Source of the DNA: Frateuria edaphi
GTDB taxonomy: Bacteria; Pseudomonadota; Gammaproteobacteria; Xanthomonadales; Rhodanobacteraceae
Reading direction: 5' to 3'
Length of the DNA: 64,000 bases
NCBI RefSeq assembly: GCF_021117405.1
Contig: NZ_CP088251.1
Coordinates: forward strand, 2,108,001 to 2,172,000
Both the position numbers and the translations under genes were made by a program. The notes under the pieces are model-generated. The model did no database searches. It was not told the origin of the DNA and saw only the letters and a list, made by a program, of their open reading frames with translations. Numbering within the stretch: position 1 is the stretch's first letter; every line of letters begins with the position of its first letter. Positions 18,480 to 27,082 of the stretch are shown one piece after another.

Positions 18480-19454
18480 TCAGTAGCGCAGCAGCGCCGA
18501 AGCCCAGGTGAAGCCGCCGCCGAAAGCTTCCAGCAGCAGGTTCTGCCCGCGCTGCACCTTGCCCGAGCGCACCGCGTAGTCCAGTGCCAGCGGCACCGAA
18601 CCCGACGAGGTATTGGCGTGCTTGTCGACGGTCACGATGACTTGGTCCATCGACATGTTCAGCCGCTTGGCGGTGGCCTCGATGATGCGCAGGTTGGCCT
18701 GATGCGGAATCAGCCAGTCGAGCTGCGAAGCCTCCATGCCGGCGGCCTTCAGGGTCTGCTCGACGAGGGAGTCGAGTGTCTTGACCGCGACCTTGAATAC
18801 CTCGCGACCGGCCATCTTGATGCGCACGCCATGATTGGGCTCGTCGCGGAAGCCGACCGACACGCCGACCGGATTCCACAGCAATTCCTTGTGGCCGCCG
18901 TCGGCATGCATGCAGGTGGCGTAGATGCCCGGCTCGTCGCTGGCCTCGAGCACCACCGCACCGGCGCCGTCGCCGAACAGCACGCAGGTCTCACGCTCCT
19001 TCCAGTCGATCATGCGCGTCAGCGTCTCGGCGCCGATCACGAGCGCCTTCTTCGTCTGGCCGCTGCGGATGAACTTGTCCGCCACGCCCAGCGCGTAGAC
19101 AAAACCGGAGCAGGCCGCGTTGACGTCGAATGCGGCGCAGCCGTTGGCGCCCAGGCGGTGCTGTACCAGGCAGGCGGTCGACGGGAAGATCAGGTCCGGC
19201 GTGGTGGTGCCCAGCACGATCAGGTCGAGCTCCGAAGCCTTGACGCCAGCGGCGGCGAGCGCGCGCTCGGCGGCGAGGAAGGCCAGGTCGCCGGTGGTCT
19301 CGCCCTCGGCGGCGACGTGGCGCTGGCGAATGCCGGTGCGGGACTGGATCCACTCGTCGCTGGTCTCGACGAACTTCTCCAGGTCGAAGTTGCTCAGCAC
19401 GCGCTCGGGAAGCGCGCTGCCGGTGCCGATGATGCGGGCGTAGGTCGAGGCCAT
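18480..19454 (-). CDS. fabH: 3-oxoacyl-[ACP] synthase III
   Basis: Starts fatty-acid synthesis by condensing acetyl-CoA with malonyl-ACP (324 aa). The catalytic triad is Cys115 in VNAACSGFVYAL, His in IPHQANLRII and Asn in KHANTSSGSVP. The C-terminal glycine loop is EAFGGGFTWASALLRY. I chose the ATG at 19454 (MASTYARIIGTGSALP); the extension upstream is unlike the family. The gene follows rpmF directly; plsX, which lies between them in E. coli, is not here. Confidence 0.97.
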   Translation of the reverse strand: MASTYARIIGTGSALPERVLSNFDLEKFVETSDEWIQSRTGIRQRHVAAEGETTGDLAFLAAERALAAAGVKASELDLIVLGTTTPDLIFPSTACLVQHRLGANGCAAFDVNAACSGFVYALGVADKFIRSGQTKKALVIGAETLTRMIDWKERETCVLFGDGAGAVVLEASDEPGIYATCMHADGGHKELLWNPVGVSVGFRDEPNHGVRIKMAGREVFKVAVKTLDSLVEQTLKAAGMEASQLDWLIPHQANLRIIEATAKRLNMSMDQVIVTVDKHANTSSGSVPLALDYAVRSGKVQRGQNLLLEAFGGGFTWASALLRY

Positions 19455-19557
19455 GGACTTTCCATCTGCATGCGGAGGCGAGGAACTGGCGCCGGGGCTG
19501 CTGCGCCGATGTCCAGCCACGCCGAAACCGCAACGTTACGTTCGCGGACGCCGAAAC

Positions 19558-19582
19558 GCAAAGCGGCGCGTCGCCGCGCCGC
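19558..19582 (-). terminator. Terminator-like hairpin between rpmF and fabH
   Basis: On the minus strand a GCGGCGCG / CGCGCCGC stem (19563-19582) with a 4-base loop is followed by TTTGCGTTTCGG. It is about 25 bp past the rpmF stop and could partly end transcription of the highly expressed yceD-rpmF message before the fab genes. Confidence 0.6.
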
Positions 19583-19606
19583 CCTGTTGCGTCCGATGGA
19601 AGCCGC

Positions 19607-19798
19607 TTACTCGGCGTCGACGGCCGCGGCGGTGTCGATCACCTTCTTGCCGCGGTAGTAGCCGTCCTTCGTGATGTGGTGGCGCAGGTGCACCTCGCCG
19701 CTGGTCGGGTCGGTCGCCAGCTGCACGGTCTTGAGCTTGTCGTGCGAACGACGCATGCCGCGGGTGGACGGGGTCTTGCGGCTCTTGGCAACGGCCAT
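19607..19798 (-). CDS. rpmF: 50S ribosomal protein L32
   Basis: Small large-subunit protein (63 aa), basic, beginning [20 protein letters not shown], the hallmark N-terminus of L32. It lacks the four-cysteine zinc motif (C- variant), as is usual in gammaproteobacteria. It follows yceD at 16 bp and is followed by a hairpin terminator and fabH. Confidence 0.97.
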   Translation of the reverse strand: MAVAKSRKTPSTRGMRRSHDKLKTVQLATDPTSGEVHLRHHITKDGYYRGKKVIDTAAAVDAE

Positions 19799-19814
19799 GG
19801 GTGTATCTCCGGCT

Positions 19815-20333
19815 TCAATCGGTTTTCTTGAGTTCGCGCAGAACCGCGAACGGGTTGTCGTTGGGCTCAGGCACGGATTCCTCCGGCCCGGGGCCAGTCA
19901 CTTCGGGTGGCAAGCTGCTGTCCGGGTTGACCGGTACCAGCGGCACTGCCAACAGCAATTCGTCCTCGATGACGGCGGCCAGGTCCAGCTTGCCGTCGTC
20001 ATCAACCAGCAGCGGCTCGCAACCCGGCGGCAGAGCCGCTTCTTCGCGCTCGTTGCGGATCAGGCCAAGCCGGCTGTCCACCGTCAGGGGCAGCACGAAC
20101 GGTTCGAGCGTACGCTGACAGGTCAGCGTCAGCGGCGCCTCGACATGCACCTGAAGGTAGGCCGTGCCGAAATCGTCGCGACCAAAATCCAGTGCGTACT
20201 GGGCCGCCCCTTCGTTGCCGGCCAGCATCCCGCACAGGCGGGACATGGCGGCCACGGGGAGCGCTCCGGCGAACGAACGCCGCGCCGAGACCATGCGCCA
20301 AGCGTCCACGGACTCTGGCAGTGTCACGGACAT
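19815..20333 (-). CDS. yceD: YceD / DUF177 family protein
   Basis: Conserved protein (172 aa) encoded upstream of rpmF in most bacteria. Known members influence 23S rRNA accumulation; the exact role is unsettled. The DUF177 signature is visible as [12 protein letters not shown] and in the acidic [20 protein letters not shown]. The C-terminal 35 residues are proline- and acid-rich. It starts the long minus-strand run; its promoter must lie in the 110 bp shared with the divergent gene at 20444. Confidence 0.9.
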   Translation of the reverse strand: MSVTLPESVDAWRMVSARRSFAGALPVAAMSRLCGMLAGNEGAAQYALDFGRDDFGTAYLQVHVEAPLTLTCQRTLEPFVLPLTVDSRLGLIRNEREEAALPPGCEPLLVDDDGKLDLAAVIEDELLLAVPLVPVNPDSSLPPEVTGPGPEESVPEPNDNPFAVLRELKKTD

Positions 20334-20443
20334 AATCGCGAAATCTTAGGGTCGACGGGGGTCCAAGTCAACCGCGCCACCCGGGCTTTGCCTGCCGTCG
20401 GGACTGCGGCAGACTGCCCTTCCAATCGTAACCGGTTCTCCTT

Positions 20444-20902
20444 GTGCCCGCTTCCCTTGCCTTTGGCCTCGCCGCGATGTGCCTGCTGCTGGTGGGCGCC
20501 GGTGCGTTCGTGCTGGTGGGCCGGCGGCGCAGGCTGGAACGGCGGCGCCACAGCATGCACCGGTTGCTGGAGCTGGCCGACCAGCTGGAATCGGACCTGA
20601 AAACGTGCCGCAAAGGCCTCAAGCAGGCCCATGCGGTGATGTCCTTCAACCCCGACCAGCCGGCCGCCGGCGAGCAGGAAGCCAAGCAGGCGATCGACGC
20701 CGGCCTGCGCTCGCTGCTGCAGCAGCGGCTGTGGATCCGCGACTGTGCCCCCGACGCCAGTCAGCAGGGCCTGGACGAGGCGGCTGCCGACATGAGCCAG
20801 ACCCGCGCCCGGCTGCGCCCGCTGGTGCGGGCGCTGGAGCGCGCGCACCACGAGCTGGACGACGCCATGCGCGAACACATCCGCCGCGAATCGGACGTAT
20901 GA
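20444..20902 (+). CDS. Hypothetical membrane-anchored coiled-coil protein
   Basis: I do not recognise a family (152 aa). The N-terminus (LAFGLAAMCLLLVGAGAFVLV, residues about 5-25) is a single membrane helix followed by a basic stop-transfer stretch, RRRRLERRR. The rest is helical and charged, with likely coiled coils at about 35-60 and 120-150. The start is a GTG with weak ribosome-binding context, so the N-terminus could be a few residues different. Its stop overlaps the maf start as ATGA, so the two are co-translated. Function unknown. Confidence 0.7.
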   Translation: MPASLAFGLAAMCLLLVGAGAFVLVGRRRRLERRRHSMHRLLELADQLESDLKTCRKGLKQAHAVMSFNPDQPAAGEQEAKQAIDAGLRSLLQQRLWIRDCAPDASQQGLDEAAADMSQTRARLRPLVRALERAHHELDDAMREHIRRESDV

Positions 20903-21477
20903 CGCGGCTGGTCCTGGGTTCCACCTCGCGCTACCGCGCGGAGCTGCTGCGACGGCTGGCGCCGGACTTCGAACAGCGGGCGCCCGGCGCGGACGAAACC
21001 CTGGCGCCCGGCGAGTCCCCGGCCGAAGGCGCCCTGCGACTGGCGATTGCCAAGGCAGAAGGCGCCGCACGCGGGCTCGACGGGGCGCTGGTGATCGGCT
21101 CGGACCAGATCGCCGAACTCGATGGGCGCGCCCTGGGCAAGCCCGGCAGCGTTGATGGCGCGCGGGCCCAGCTGGCCGATTGCGCCGGCCGCGAGGTGCA
21201 CTTCCACACGGGGTTATGCCTGCTCGACACTCGCGATGGGCGTCGCCATACGCACCTGGACACCACGCGCGTGCGGTTCCGGCAGCTCACGGAAGCGGAG
21301 ATCGTCCGCTACGTCGAGCGCGAGATGCCGCTCGATTGCGCTGGCAGCTTCAAATGCGAGGGCCTGGGGATCTCGCTGTTCGACCGTATCGACAGCAGCG
21401 ACCCGACGGCGCTGGTGGGCCTGCCATTGATCGCGCTGGCGCGGCTGCTACGCGAGGCCGGCCTGGCCATTCCGTAA
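20899..21477 (+). CDS. maf: Maf-family nucleotide pyrophosphatase
   Basis: House-cleaning nucleotide pyrophosphatase (192 aa) that hydrolyses non-canonical or specific nucleoside triphosphates. It has the Maf signatures LVLGSTSRYRAELLRRL at the N-terminus, VIGSDQIAELDGRALGKPG near residue 70, and EMPLDCAGSFKCEGLG near 145. The pattern is closest to the YceF (7-methyl-GTP pyrophosphatase) branch, an assignment I make from memory. It overlaps the upstream small membrane protein gene by 4 bp. Confidence 0.9.
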   Translation: MTRLVLGSTSRYRAELLRRLAPDFEQRAPGADETLAPGESPAEGALRLAIAKAEGAARGLDGALVIGSDQIAELDGRALGKPGSVDGARAQLADCAGREVHFHTGLCLLDTRDGRRHTHLDTTRVRFRQLTEAEIVRYVEREMPLDCAGSFKCEGLGISLFDRIDSSDPTALVGLPLIALARLLREAGLAIP

Positions 21478-21523
21478 ATCGGCTGCCAGGCTCCAGCCCG
21501 GCAGTCGCTTCGGCGAGACGCTT

Positions 21524-21546
21524 GGTGGGCTGAAACCTACCCTACG
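21524..21546. repeat. REP-like palindrome, family A
   Basis: On the minus strand it reads CGTAGGGTAGGTTTCAGCCC followed by ACC, a variant of the units at 8697, 47061 and 52261. It covers the stop codon of the glycosyltransferase gene (stop at 21542-21544), so the last residues of that protein are encoded at the edge of the repeat. Confidence 0.5.
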
Positions 21547-23161
21547 GTCGCGGCAAGGCTTGCGCGTTGCGCCAGAACAGGCAGGACGCCGGATCGGCAA
21601 CCCGTGCCAGTGGCTCCGCCGGCACCCGACCGCGGTAATAAGCAAAGCTCTTGCGCCCGTCGAACAGCACCAACCGCGTGGCCAGCTCCGGCGACCGGAT
21701 GCTTCCGCAGATCGCGCCAAGTCGCTCCAGCTTCTCGCGCTCGCGCATCACCTCGCTCACCACCAGCAACATCGGTGCGCCCGCATGCGCGGCGCGCAGC
21801 CCTGCTTCGTCGCGTCCCCAGATCGCCAACTGCGGCGCGCGGCCATGCTTGACGTTGAGCGTGCTGTCCAGCGAATACACCGGGCGTCCGTCGAGCTGGA
21901 ACTCGAGCTCCGCGGCGAGCATGAAATTGTCGGCTACCAGCACTGCATCCTTCTGTCCCAGCAGGGTGCGTGCCTGCGCCGCGCTCTGGCGCCAACCCAC
22001 GAAGTTGGTCGGGAAGGCCTTGCTCGCAGCCAGCACTTCGGCGCCGTGCGGGCTGGCCGCCAGCGCCAGGTAAGCCAGTCCAAGCAATGTTCCCATGCCG
22101 CCAAGCACACCGCCGGCCACTGTGGCCACGCGCCAGCCCCGGCCCGTCTCGCGGCACAAGGCCGGCAACGCCGCCAGCAAAGGCAGGTAGCCGGGCAACG
22201 GCCAGTGCGCGCGAAAGCGAAGGTCGTCGGCGAACAGCCCGAACACCAGGTACGGCACCAGGAAACCCAGCGAGGTCCACGCCAGCAAGTCCCACGGAGC
22301 CCCTTCTTCGCGCTGGCGCCAGCTGCGCCACAACGCCCACAGCAGCAGGACGTAAAGCACCGGCGTGCAAGCGATCGCCTGCTCCAGCGGCTGCACCAGC
22401 GCATCGGCATGGAAACTCCACGGGTTGCGATCGACCAGCTGGAACGCAAGCCCCGCACCGTGCTGGCGCCAGTTCGACACGATCAGGGGGACCAGCCCCA
22501 GCGTCGCCACGGCAAGCGCCAGCCATAATCCGCCCCGGCGCCACTGCCCGCGACCGCGTGGCGTGAAGACCAGCAGCAACAGCCCGGCCAGCATCGCCAT
22601 CGCCGCGCGGTAATGGGTCAACCATGCCACCGCCAGCGCAACGCCGAGCAGCAGCCAGGGGAGCAGCCGCTCCTCGTCCATCGCGCGCAGCAGCGCATAG
22701 AGCGCCACCGCGACCGCCAGGGTCAGTGGCACGTCCGGCATGGCCATCACGCCGAAGGTGCCGGCCAGCGGCAAGGCCAGGCACAACAGACCGGCCTGCC
22801 AACCCGTGCGCGCGTCGAACGCGCGCCGCCCGAACGCCACCATCACCCACGGCAACGCACTGCCCAGCATCAGGAACGGCCAGCGCATGCCGAACAGGCC
22901 ATGTCCGGCGACCCGTTCGCCCAGCCAGATCAGCCATGCGGTGAGCGGCGGCAAATCGCTGTAGCCCCAGGCCGGGTGCCGGCTTTCCAGCCAGTAGAAC
23001 GCCTCGTCGCCAAATGGCGACATCGTGGCGGCGACGATGCCCTTGAGAACGAGCAGAGCGGCGAACGCAATGAGGAACCCGCCTCGCCAGCGCGCGAGAC
23101 CGGCCGCTACACTCGACCGGCCCTCCCCGCGTTCCGCCCGTGCCGACTGCCAGGAACCCAT
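21542..23161 (-). CDS. ArnT/PMT-like membrane glycosyltransferase (GT39/83 family)
   Basis: Polytopic inner-membrane protein (539 aa) of the lipid-linked-sugar glycosyltransferase superfamily. A first helix (about 30-48) is followed by the acidic periplasmic motif FGDEAFYWLESRHPAWGYSD, which matches the catalytic DE of ArnT/PMT enzymes, then PPLTAWLIWLGE and about ten further helices, with a soluble periplasmic C-terminal domain. Acceptor and sugar cannot be read from sequence. The start MGSWQSARAE at 23161 is the only usable one before the first helix, and its ATG shares a CATG with the divergent moxR start. Confidence 0.8.
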   Translation of the reverse strand: MGSWQSARAERGEGRSSVAAGLARWRGGFLIAFAALLVLKGIVAATMSPFGDEAFYWLESRHPAWGYSDLPPLTAWLIWLGERVAGHGLFGMRWPFLMLGSALPWVMVAFGRRAFDARTGWQAGLLCLALPLAGTFGVMAMPDVPLTLAVAVALYALLRAMDEERLLPWLLLGVALAVAWLTHYRAAMAMLAGLLLLVFTPRGRGQWRRGGLWLALAVATLGLVPLIVSNWRQHGAGLAFQLVDRNPWSFHADALVQPLEQAIACTPVLYVLLLWALWRSWRQREEGAPWDLLAWTSLGFLVPYLVFGLFADDLRFRAHWPLPGYLPLLAALPALCRETGRGWRVATVAGGVLGGMGTLLGLAYLALAASPHGAEVLAASKAFPTNFVGWRQSAAQARTLLGQKDAVLVADNFMLAAELEFQLDGRPVYSLDSTLNVKHGRAPQLAIWGRDEAGLRAAHAGAPMLLVVSEVMREREKLERLGAICGSIRSPELATRLVLFDGRKSFAYYRGRVPAEPLARVADPASCLFWRNAQALPRP

Positions 23162-24101
23162 GTCCGCCACCACTCCGCTGTCCGAAGAAACGCTCCATCC
23201 GCGCCTGGAAGCGGCGATGGCCCAGGTCAACCGCGTGCTGCTGGGCAAACCGCGCCAGGTGAAGCTGGCTTTTACCTGCCTGGTCGCAGGCGGCCACCTG
23301 CTGCTGGAGGATGTGCCCGGCGTGGGCAAGACCACGCTGGCGCACGCGCTGGCTGCGAGCTTCACGCTGGACTTCCAGCGCGTCCAGTTCACCAGCGACC
23401 TGTTGCCGTCGGACATTATCGGGGTCAGCGTGTTCGAGCGCGAGACGGGCCAGTTCCGCTTCCATCCGGGTCCGATCTTCACCGGCCTGATGCTCGCCGA
23501 CGAGATCAACCGCGCGACGCCCAAGACGCAGAGCGCGCTGCTGGAGGCGATGGCCGAGGGCCAGGTCACGGTGGACGGCCAGACGCACACGCTCGCCCAG
23601 CCGTTTTTCGTCGTCGCCACCCAGAACCCGCTGGATTTGCACGGCACGTTCCCCCTGCCCGATTCGCAGCTGGACCGCTTCATGCTGCGCATCTCGCTCG
23701 ACTACCCCGATGCCGCCGCCGAGCGCGCGCTGCTTTGCGGCAGCGATCGTCGCGACCTGCTCGCCCAGCTCACGCCGCAACTGGATGCGCCGAGCCTGGC
23801 CGCGCTGCACCTCCAGGCGCAGGGCATCACTGCCAGCAGCGCATTGCTCGATTACCTGCAGGCACTGCTCGCGGCAAGCCGACGTCACGCCGACATCCGT
23901 GTGGGACTGTCACCGCGCGCCGGCATCGCCCTGCTCGGCGCGGCGCGCGCCTGGGCCCTGCTGAGTGGCCGTGGCCACGTGCTGCCGGAGGACATCCAGG
24001 CGTTGTTCGTACCGCTGGCCGCGCACCGGCTGGTGCCCTCGCGCGGCGCCAGCGGGGATGCGCTGGCCCGCGCGCTGCTGGCCGATACCGCGGTCGACTG
24101 A
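23160..24101 (+). CDS. moxR: MoxR-family AAA+ ATPase
   Basis: Soluble AAA+ ATPase (313 aa) thought to act as a chaperone for assembly or metal insertion in partner proteins. Walker A is EDVPGVGKTTLAHAL (near residue 56), Walker B is LADEINRATPKTQSALLEAM, and sensor 1 is ATQNPLDLHGTFPLPDSQLD. It forms an operon with DUF58 and TgpA genes downstream (2-bp gap, then a 4-bp overlap), the common MoxR-DUF58-transglutaminase module. The start ATG has an AGGA site 6 bases upstream. Confidence 0.92.
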   Translation: MSATTPLSEETLHPRLEAAMAQVNRVLLGKPRQVKLAFTCLVAGGHLLLEDVPGVGKTTLAHALAASFTLDFQRVQFTSDLLPSDIIGVSVFERETGQFRFHPGPIFTGLMLADEINRATPKTQSALLEAMAEGQVTVDGQTHTLAQPFFVVATQNPLDLHGTFPLPDSQLDRFMLRISLDYPDAAAERALLCGSDRRDLLAQLTPQLDAPSLAALHLQAQGITASSALLDYLQALLAASRRHADIRVGLSPRAGIALLGAARAWALLSGRGHVLPEDIQALFVPLAAHRLVPSRGASGDALARALLADTAVD

Positions 24102-24103
24102 CA

Positions 24104-25057
24104 ATGCGCGACGCGCTGCGCCGCCTGCAGCAGCTGGCCGAACGGCGGCTGCCTGCGCTCACCCGCTTCCGCCGCCCGGAGCCGATGCCGATCGAACTGA
24201 ACCGGCGGCGCATCTACATCGTGCCGACCGGCTTCGGTATCGGCTTCACCGTGTTGCTGCTGGTGATGCTGGTCGGCTCGCTCAATTACTCCAACAACGC
24301 CGCCCTGTTGCTCACCTGCATGCTGGGTGCGTCCGGCGCAGCCAGCATGCTGATCGCGTTCCGCGCGCTCGACGGGCTTGCACTGGCCAGCGTTAGCGCG
24401 GGGCAGGCGATTGCGGGTCAGCCACTGGCGTTGACGCTCGAATTCGAATCGACCCGGCCACGCAGCGCGATCCGCATCGACCTGGGCGATGCCTGCCAGG
24501 CGTTCGCCATCGACGCCTCGGGCAAGGCCGACGTCACCTTGCCGCTGGCCACCCGCCAACGTGGCTGGCAGCCCCTGCCGCGAGTGCGCGTGTGGACGAC
24601 GTGGCCGCTGGGGTTGTTTCGCGCCTGGAGCTGGATGCATCCGGAACAGTCCGTGCTGGTCTGGCCGCACCCCGAAAGCGGCGGACCACCACCGCTGCTG
24701 CCCGCCGACGAGGGCCTGCGCCCCCGACTGCACCGCGGCGAGGACCTGGCCGCCCTGCGCGACTACCGCAGCGGTGACCCGCGCAAGCACATCGCATGGA
24801 AGGCCAGCGCACGGCTGGGACACTTGCTCAGTAAGGATTTCGAACAGCCCGAGTCGCGTCCCGAGTGGCGCCTGGACTGGCGCGAACTGGAGGGGATGGA
24901 CACCGAGGCCCGCATCGCCCGTCTCGCCCGCTGGCTGGGCGAGGCGCACGCCGCGGGCCGCCGTCACAGCCTGTGGCTGCCGGGGCTGCCCATCGAGGTG
25001 GGAAGCGGTCCAGGCCATTACGCGCGCTGCATGAGCGCCCTGGCGTCGCTGCCATGA
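24104..25057 (+). CDS. DUF58 domain protein
   Basis: Membrane-anchored partner of the MoxR ATPase (317 aa). Two helices at about residues 40-80 (GFGIGFTVLLLVMLVGS and ALLLTCMLGASGAASML) precede the DUF58 core, whose signature HRGEDLAALRDYRSGDPRKH followed by IAWKASAR is seen near residue 210. Members often resemble von Willebrand A domains. The gene lies between moxR (2-bp gap) and tgpA (ATGA overlap). Confidence 0.9.
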   Translation: MRDALRRLQQLAERRLPALTRFRRPEPMPIELNRRRIYIVPTGFGIGFTVLLLVMLVGSLNYSNNAALLLTCMLGASGAASMLIAFRALDGLALASVSAGQAIAGQPLALTLEFESTRPRSAIRIDLGDACQAFAIDASGKADVTLPLATRQRGWQPLPRVRVWTTWPLGLFRAWSWMHPEQSVLVWPHPESGGPPPLLPADEGLRPRLHRGEDLAALRDYRSGDPRKHIAWKASARLGHLLSKDFEQPESRPEWRLDWRELEGMDTEARIARLARWLGEAHAAGRRHSLWLPGLPIEVGSGPGHYARCMSALASLP

Positions 25058-27036
25058 TCGGCGTGACACGTCGCCCGACCGGACCCTCGCTGGATAGCCG
25101 CGCGTTCGACCTGCTGTGCCTGACCATGGCCTGCGTCCTCGGCGTACACGCATCACACCTGCCCTGGTGGCTGGTGGCCGCATTGGCGCTGGTACTCGCG
25201 CTGCGCTGGTGGCAGCGGCGCCGGCATGGCACGCCTCCGCCGATGCTGCTCAAGCTGCCGTTGCTGGCCTTGCTGGCGATCGCCGTCGTCTTCACCTACG
25301 GCACGATCTTCGGCCAGGAACCCGGATCCGCACTGGCCGTCGGCCTGCTGGTACTCAAGCTGCTGGAAAGCGAGGCGCCGCGCGATGCCAAGGTCGGCGT
25401 GAGCTTTGCCTGTTTCGGGCTGATGGCCGCGCTGCTGTTCGACCAGGGCCTGGTAGCCACTTTCGTGGTGGCGCTGGGCCTGTTGCCCGCCCTGGCCACC
25501 CTGCGTGCGTTGGAACCGGCGCAGGCGTCGGCAAGCCTGCCACGTGCCCTGCTGCCGGGTCTCGCCCTGCTCGCCGCCGCCGTGCCGCTGGCCCTGCTTG
25601 CCTTCGCCCTGGTGCCGCGGTTGAGTTCGCCGCTGTGGGGAGCACCCAACCGCACCGAAGCGCGCACTGGGCTGAGCGACCAGATGTCGCCCGGCGATTT
25701 CGTCGAACTGCTGAACGACGAGCGCCCGGCGATGCGGGTCACCTTTGACGGCCCACCCCCGCCACCCGAGCAGCGCTACTTCCGCGCCTACGTGATGTGG
25801 GCGTACGACGGTCGCACCTGGGAGCACGTGCAACTGCGCCTCGCCGACGGCCGCGCGAGGCCACTCGAGCCGTTGGAAGCTCGTGTTACGACGGGCTACC
25901 AGGTCGACCTGGAACCGACCGACCGCACCGTCCTACCGGCTCTGGGCATGCCGATGGAGGCACCGGCGGAAGCGCGACTAAGCCCCAACCGCGAGGTGTT
26001 CAGCGATAAGCCCGTGCGCGAGCCACTGCATTACGCGCTCCGCTCGGCGCTCTACTACCACCTGCAGCCGAAGCTGCCTGAAGCCGCGCGACGTTTCGCC
26101 CTGCGCCTACCGCAGGGGCTCAATCCCCGTACGCACGCACTGGCGGCGCAATGGCGGGCGCGCCGTGCAGGCGACGACCAAGCGATCGTCGATGACGCGC
26201 TGGCCTTGTTCCACGATGGCGCCTTCCGCTACACCATGTCGCCGGCGCCGCTGGGCCGCAACGCCGTAGACGACTTCCTGTTCGGCACGCGCGAGGGCTT
26301 CTGCGAGCACTACGCCTCGTCCTTCACGGTGCTGATGCGCGCGGCTGGCATCCCCGCGCGAGTGGTCACCGGCTACCAGGGCGGTTACTGGAATCCGCTG
26401 GGCAACTACCTGCTGGTACGCCAGTCCGATGCGCACGCCTGGAGCGAAGTGTGGCTGGAAGGTCGCGGCTGGACGCGTGTCGACCCCACCGCCGCCGTGC
26501 GGCCGGAGCGCGTAAGCCAGGGCGCGGCGGCGGCGGCCGGCGACCAGCTCGGCTGGGTGCAAACCAGCTGGCTGGCGTCGTTACGCAACCAGTGGGATGT
26601 AGTCAACCACTGGTGGACCCAGGGCGTTATCGGTTTCGATGCGCTGCGCCAGCGCGGTCTGCTGACGCCGTTCGGCATCCACGACACCGGCACGGCGATG
26701 CTGGGCATCCTGCTGGCGATCGGCACCGCACTGTTTGTTGCCATCGGCGTGGGCTGGGCGTTGTGGCGGCGTGAACGGCCCGAGCCGTTGAGCCAGGCGC
26801 TACGCCGGCTAGAGGCCAGGCTCGCGCGCGCCGGCATCACGCGCCGTCGCAGCGAAGGGCCGCAGCATTACCTGCGCCGCGCCGCGCGAGCTCTGCCGGC
26901 GCAGCGCGCTGAACTGGAGCGACTGATGAACCGCTACCTTGAACTGCGCTATGCACACGACGAACCGGTGCCTGAACTGCTGCGGGAATTCCAGCGGGCG
27001 GTACGGGAATTCCGGCCCCGGCGCGTGGTCAAATGA
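25054..27036 (+). CDS. tgpA: Transglutaminase-like membrane protein (TgpA family)
   Basis: Inner-membrane protein (660 aa) with a periplasmic transglutaminase-like domain. Five or six N-terminal helices (residues 20-190) carry a DUF3488-type region; the catalytic triad is Cys417 in REGFCEHYASSF, His461 in SDAHAWSEVWL and Asp477 in WTRVDPTAAV. A further helix near 550 and a DUF4129-like cytoplasmic tail (580-660) follow. In Pseudomonas aeruginosa TgpA is reported as essential; its natural substrate is not settled. It is co-transcribed with moxR and the DUF58 gene. Confidence 0.92.
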   Translation: MIGVTRRPTGPSLDSRAFDLLCLTMACVLGVHASHLPWWLVAALALVLALRWWQRRRHGTPPPMLLKLPLLALLAIAVVFTYGTIFGQEPGSALAVGLLVLKLLESEAPRDAKVGVSFACFGLMAALLFDQGLVATFVVALGLLPALATLRALEPAQASASLPRALLPGLALLAAAVPLALLAFALVPRLSSPLWGAPNRTEARTGLSDQMSPGDFVELLNDERPAMRVTFDGPPPPPEQRYFRAYVMWAYDGRTWEHVQLRLADGRARPLEPLEARVTTGYQVDLEPTDRTVLPALGMPMEAPAEARLSPNREVFSDKPVREPLHYALRSALYYHLQPKLPEAARRFALRLPQGLNPRTHALAAQWRARRAGDDQAIVDDALALFHDGAFRYTMSPAPLGRNAVDDFLFGTREGFCEHYASSFTVLMRAAGIPARVVTGYQGGYWNPLGNYLLVRQSDAHAWSEVWLEGRGWTRVDPTAAVRPERVSQGAAAAAGDQLGWVQTSWLASLRNQWDVVNHWWTQGVIGFDALRQRGLLTPFGIHDTGTAMLGILLAIGTALFVAIGVGWALWRRERPEPLSQALRRLEARLARAGITRRRSEGPQHYLRRAARALPAQRAELERLMNRYLELRYAHDEPVPELLREFQRAVREFRPRRVVK

Positions 27037-27082
27037 ATATCCATGCGGCTGCCAGGGCAGCCGCTGTCCAGGGAGAACCACC

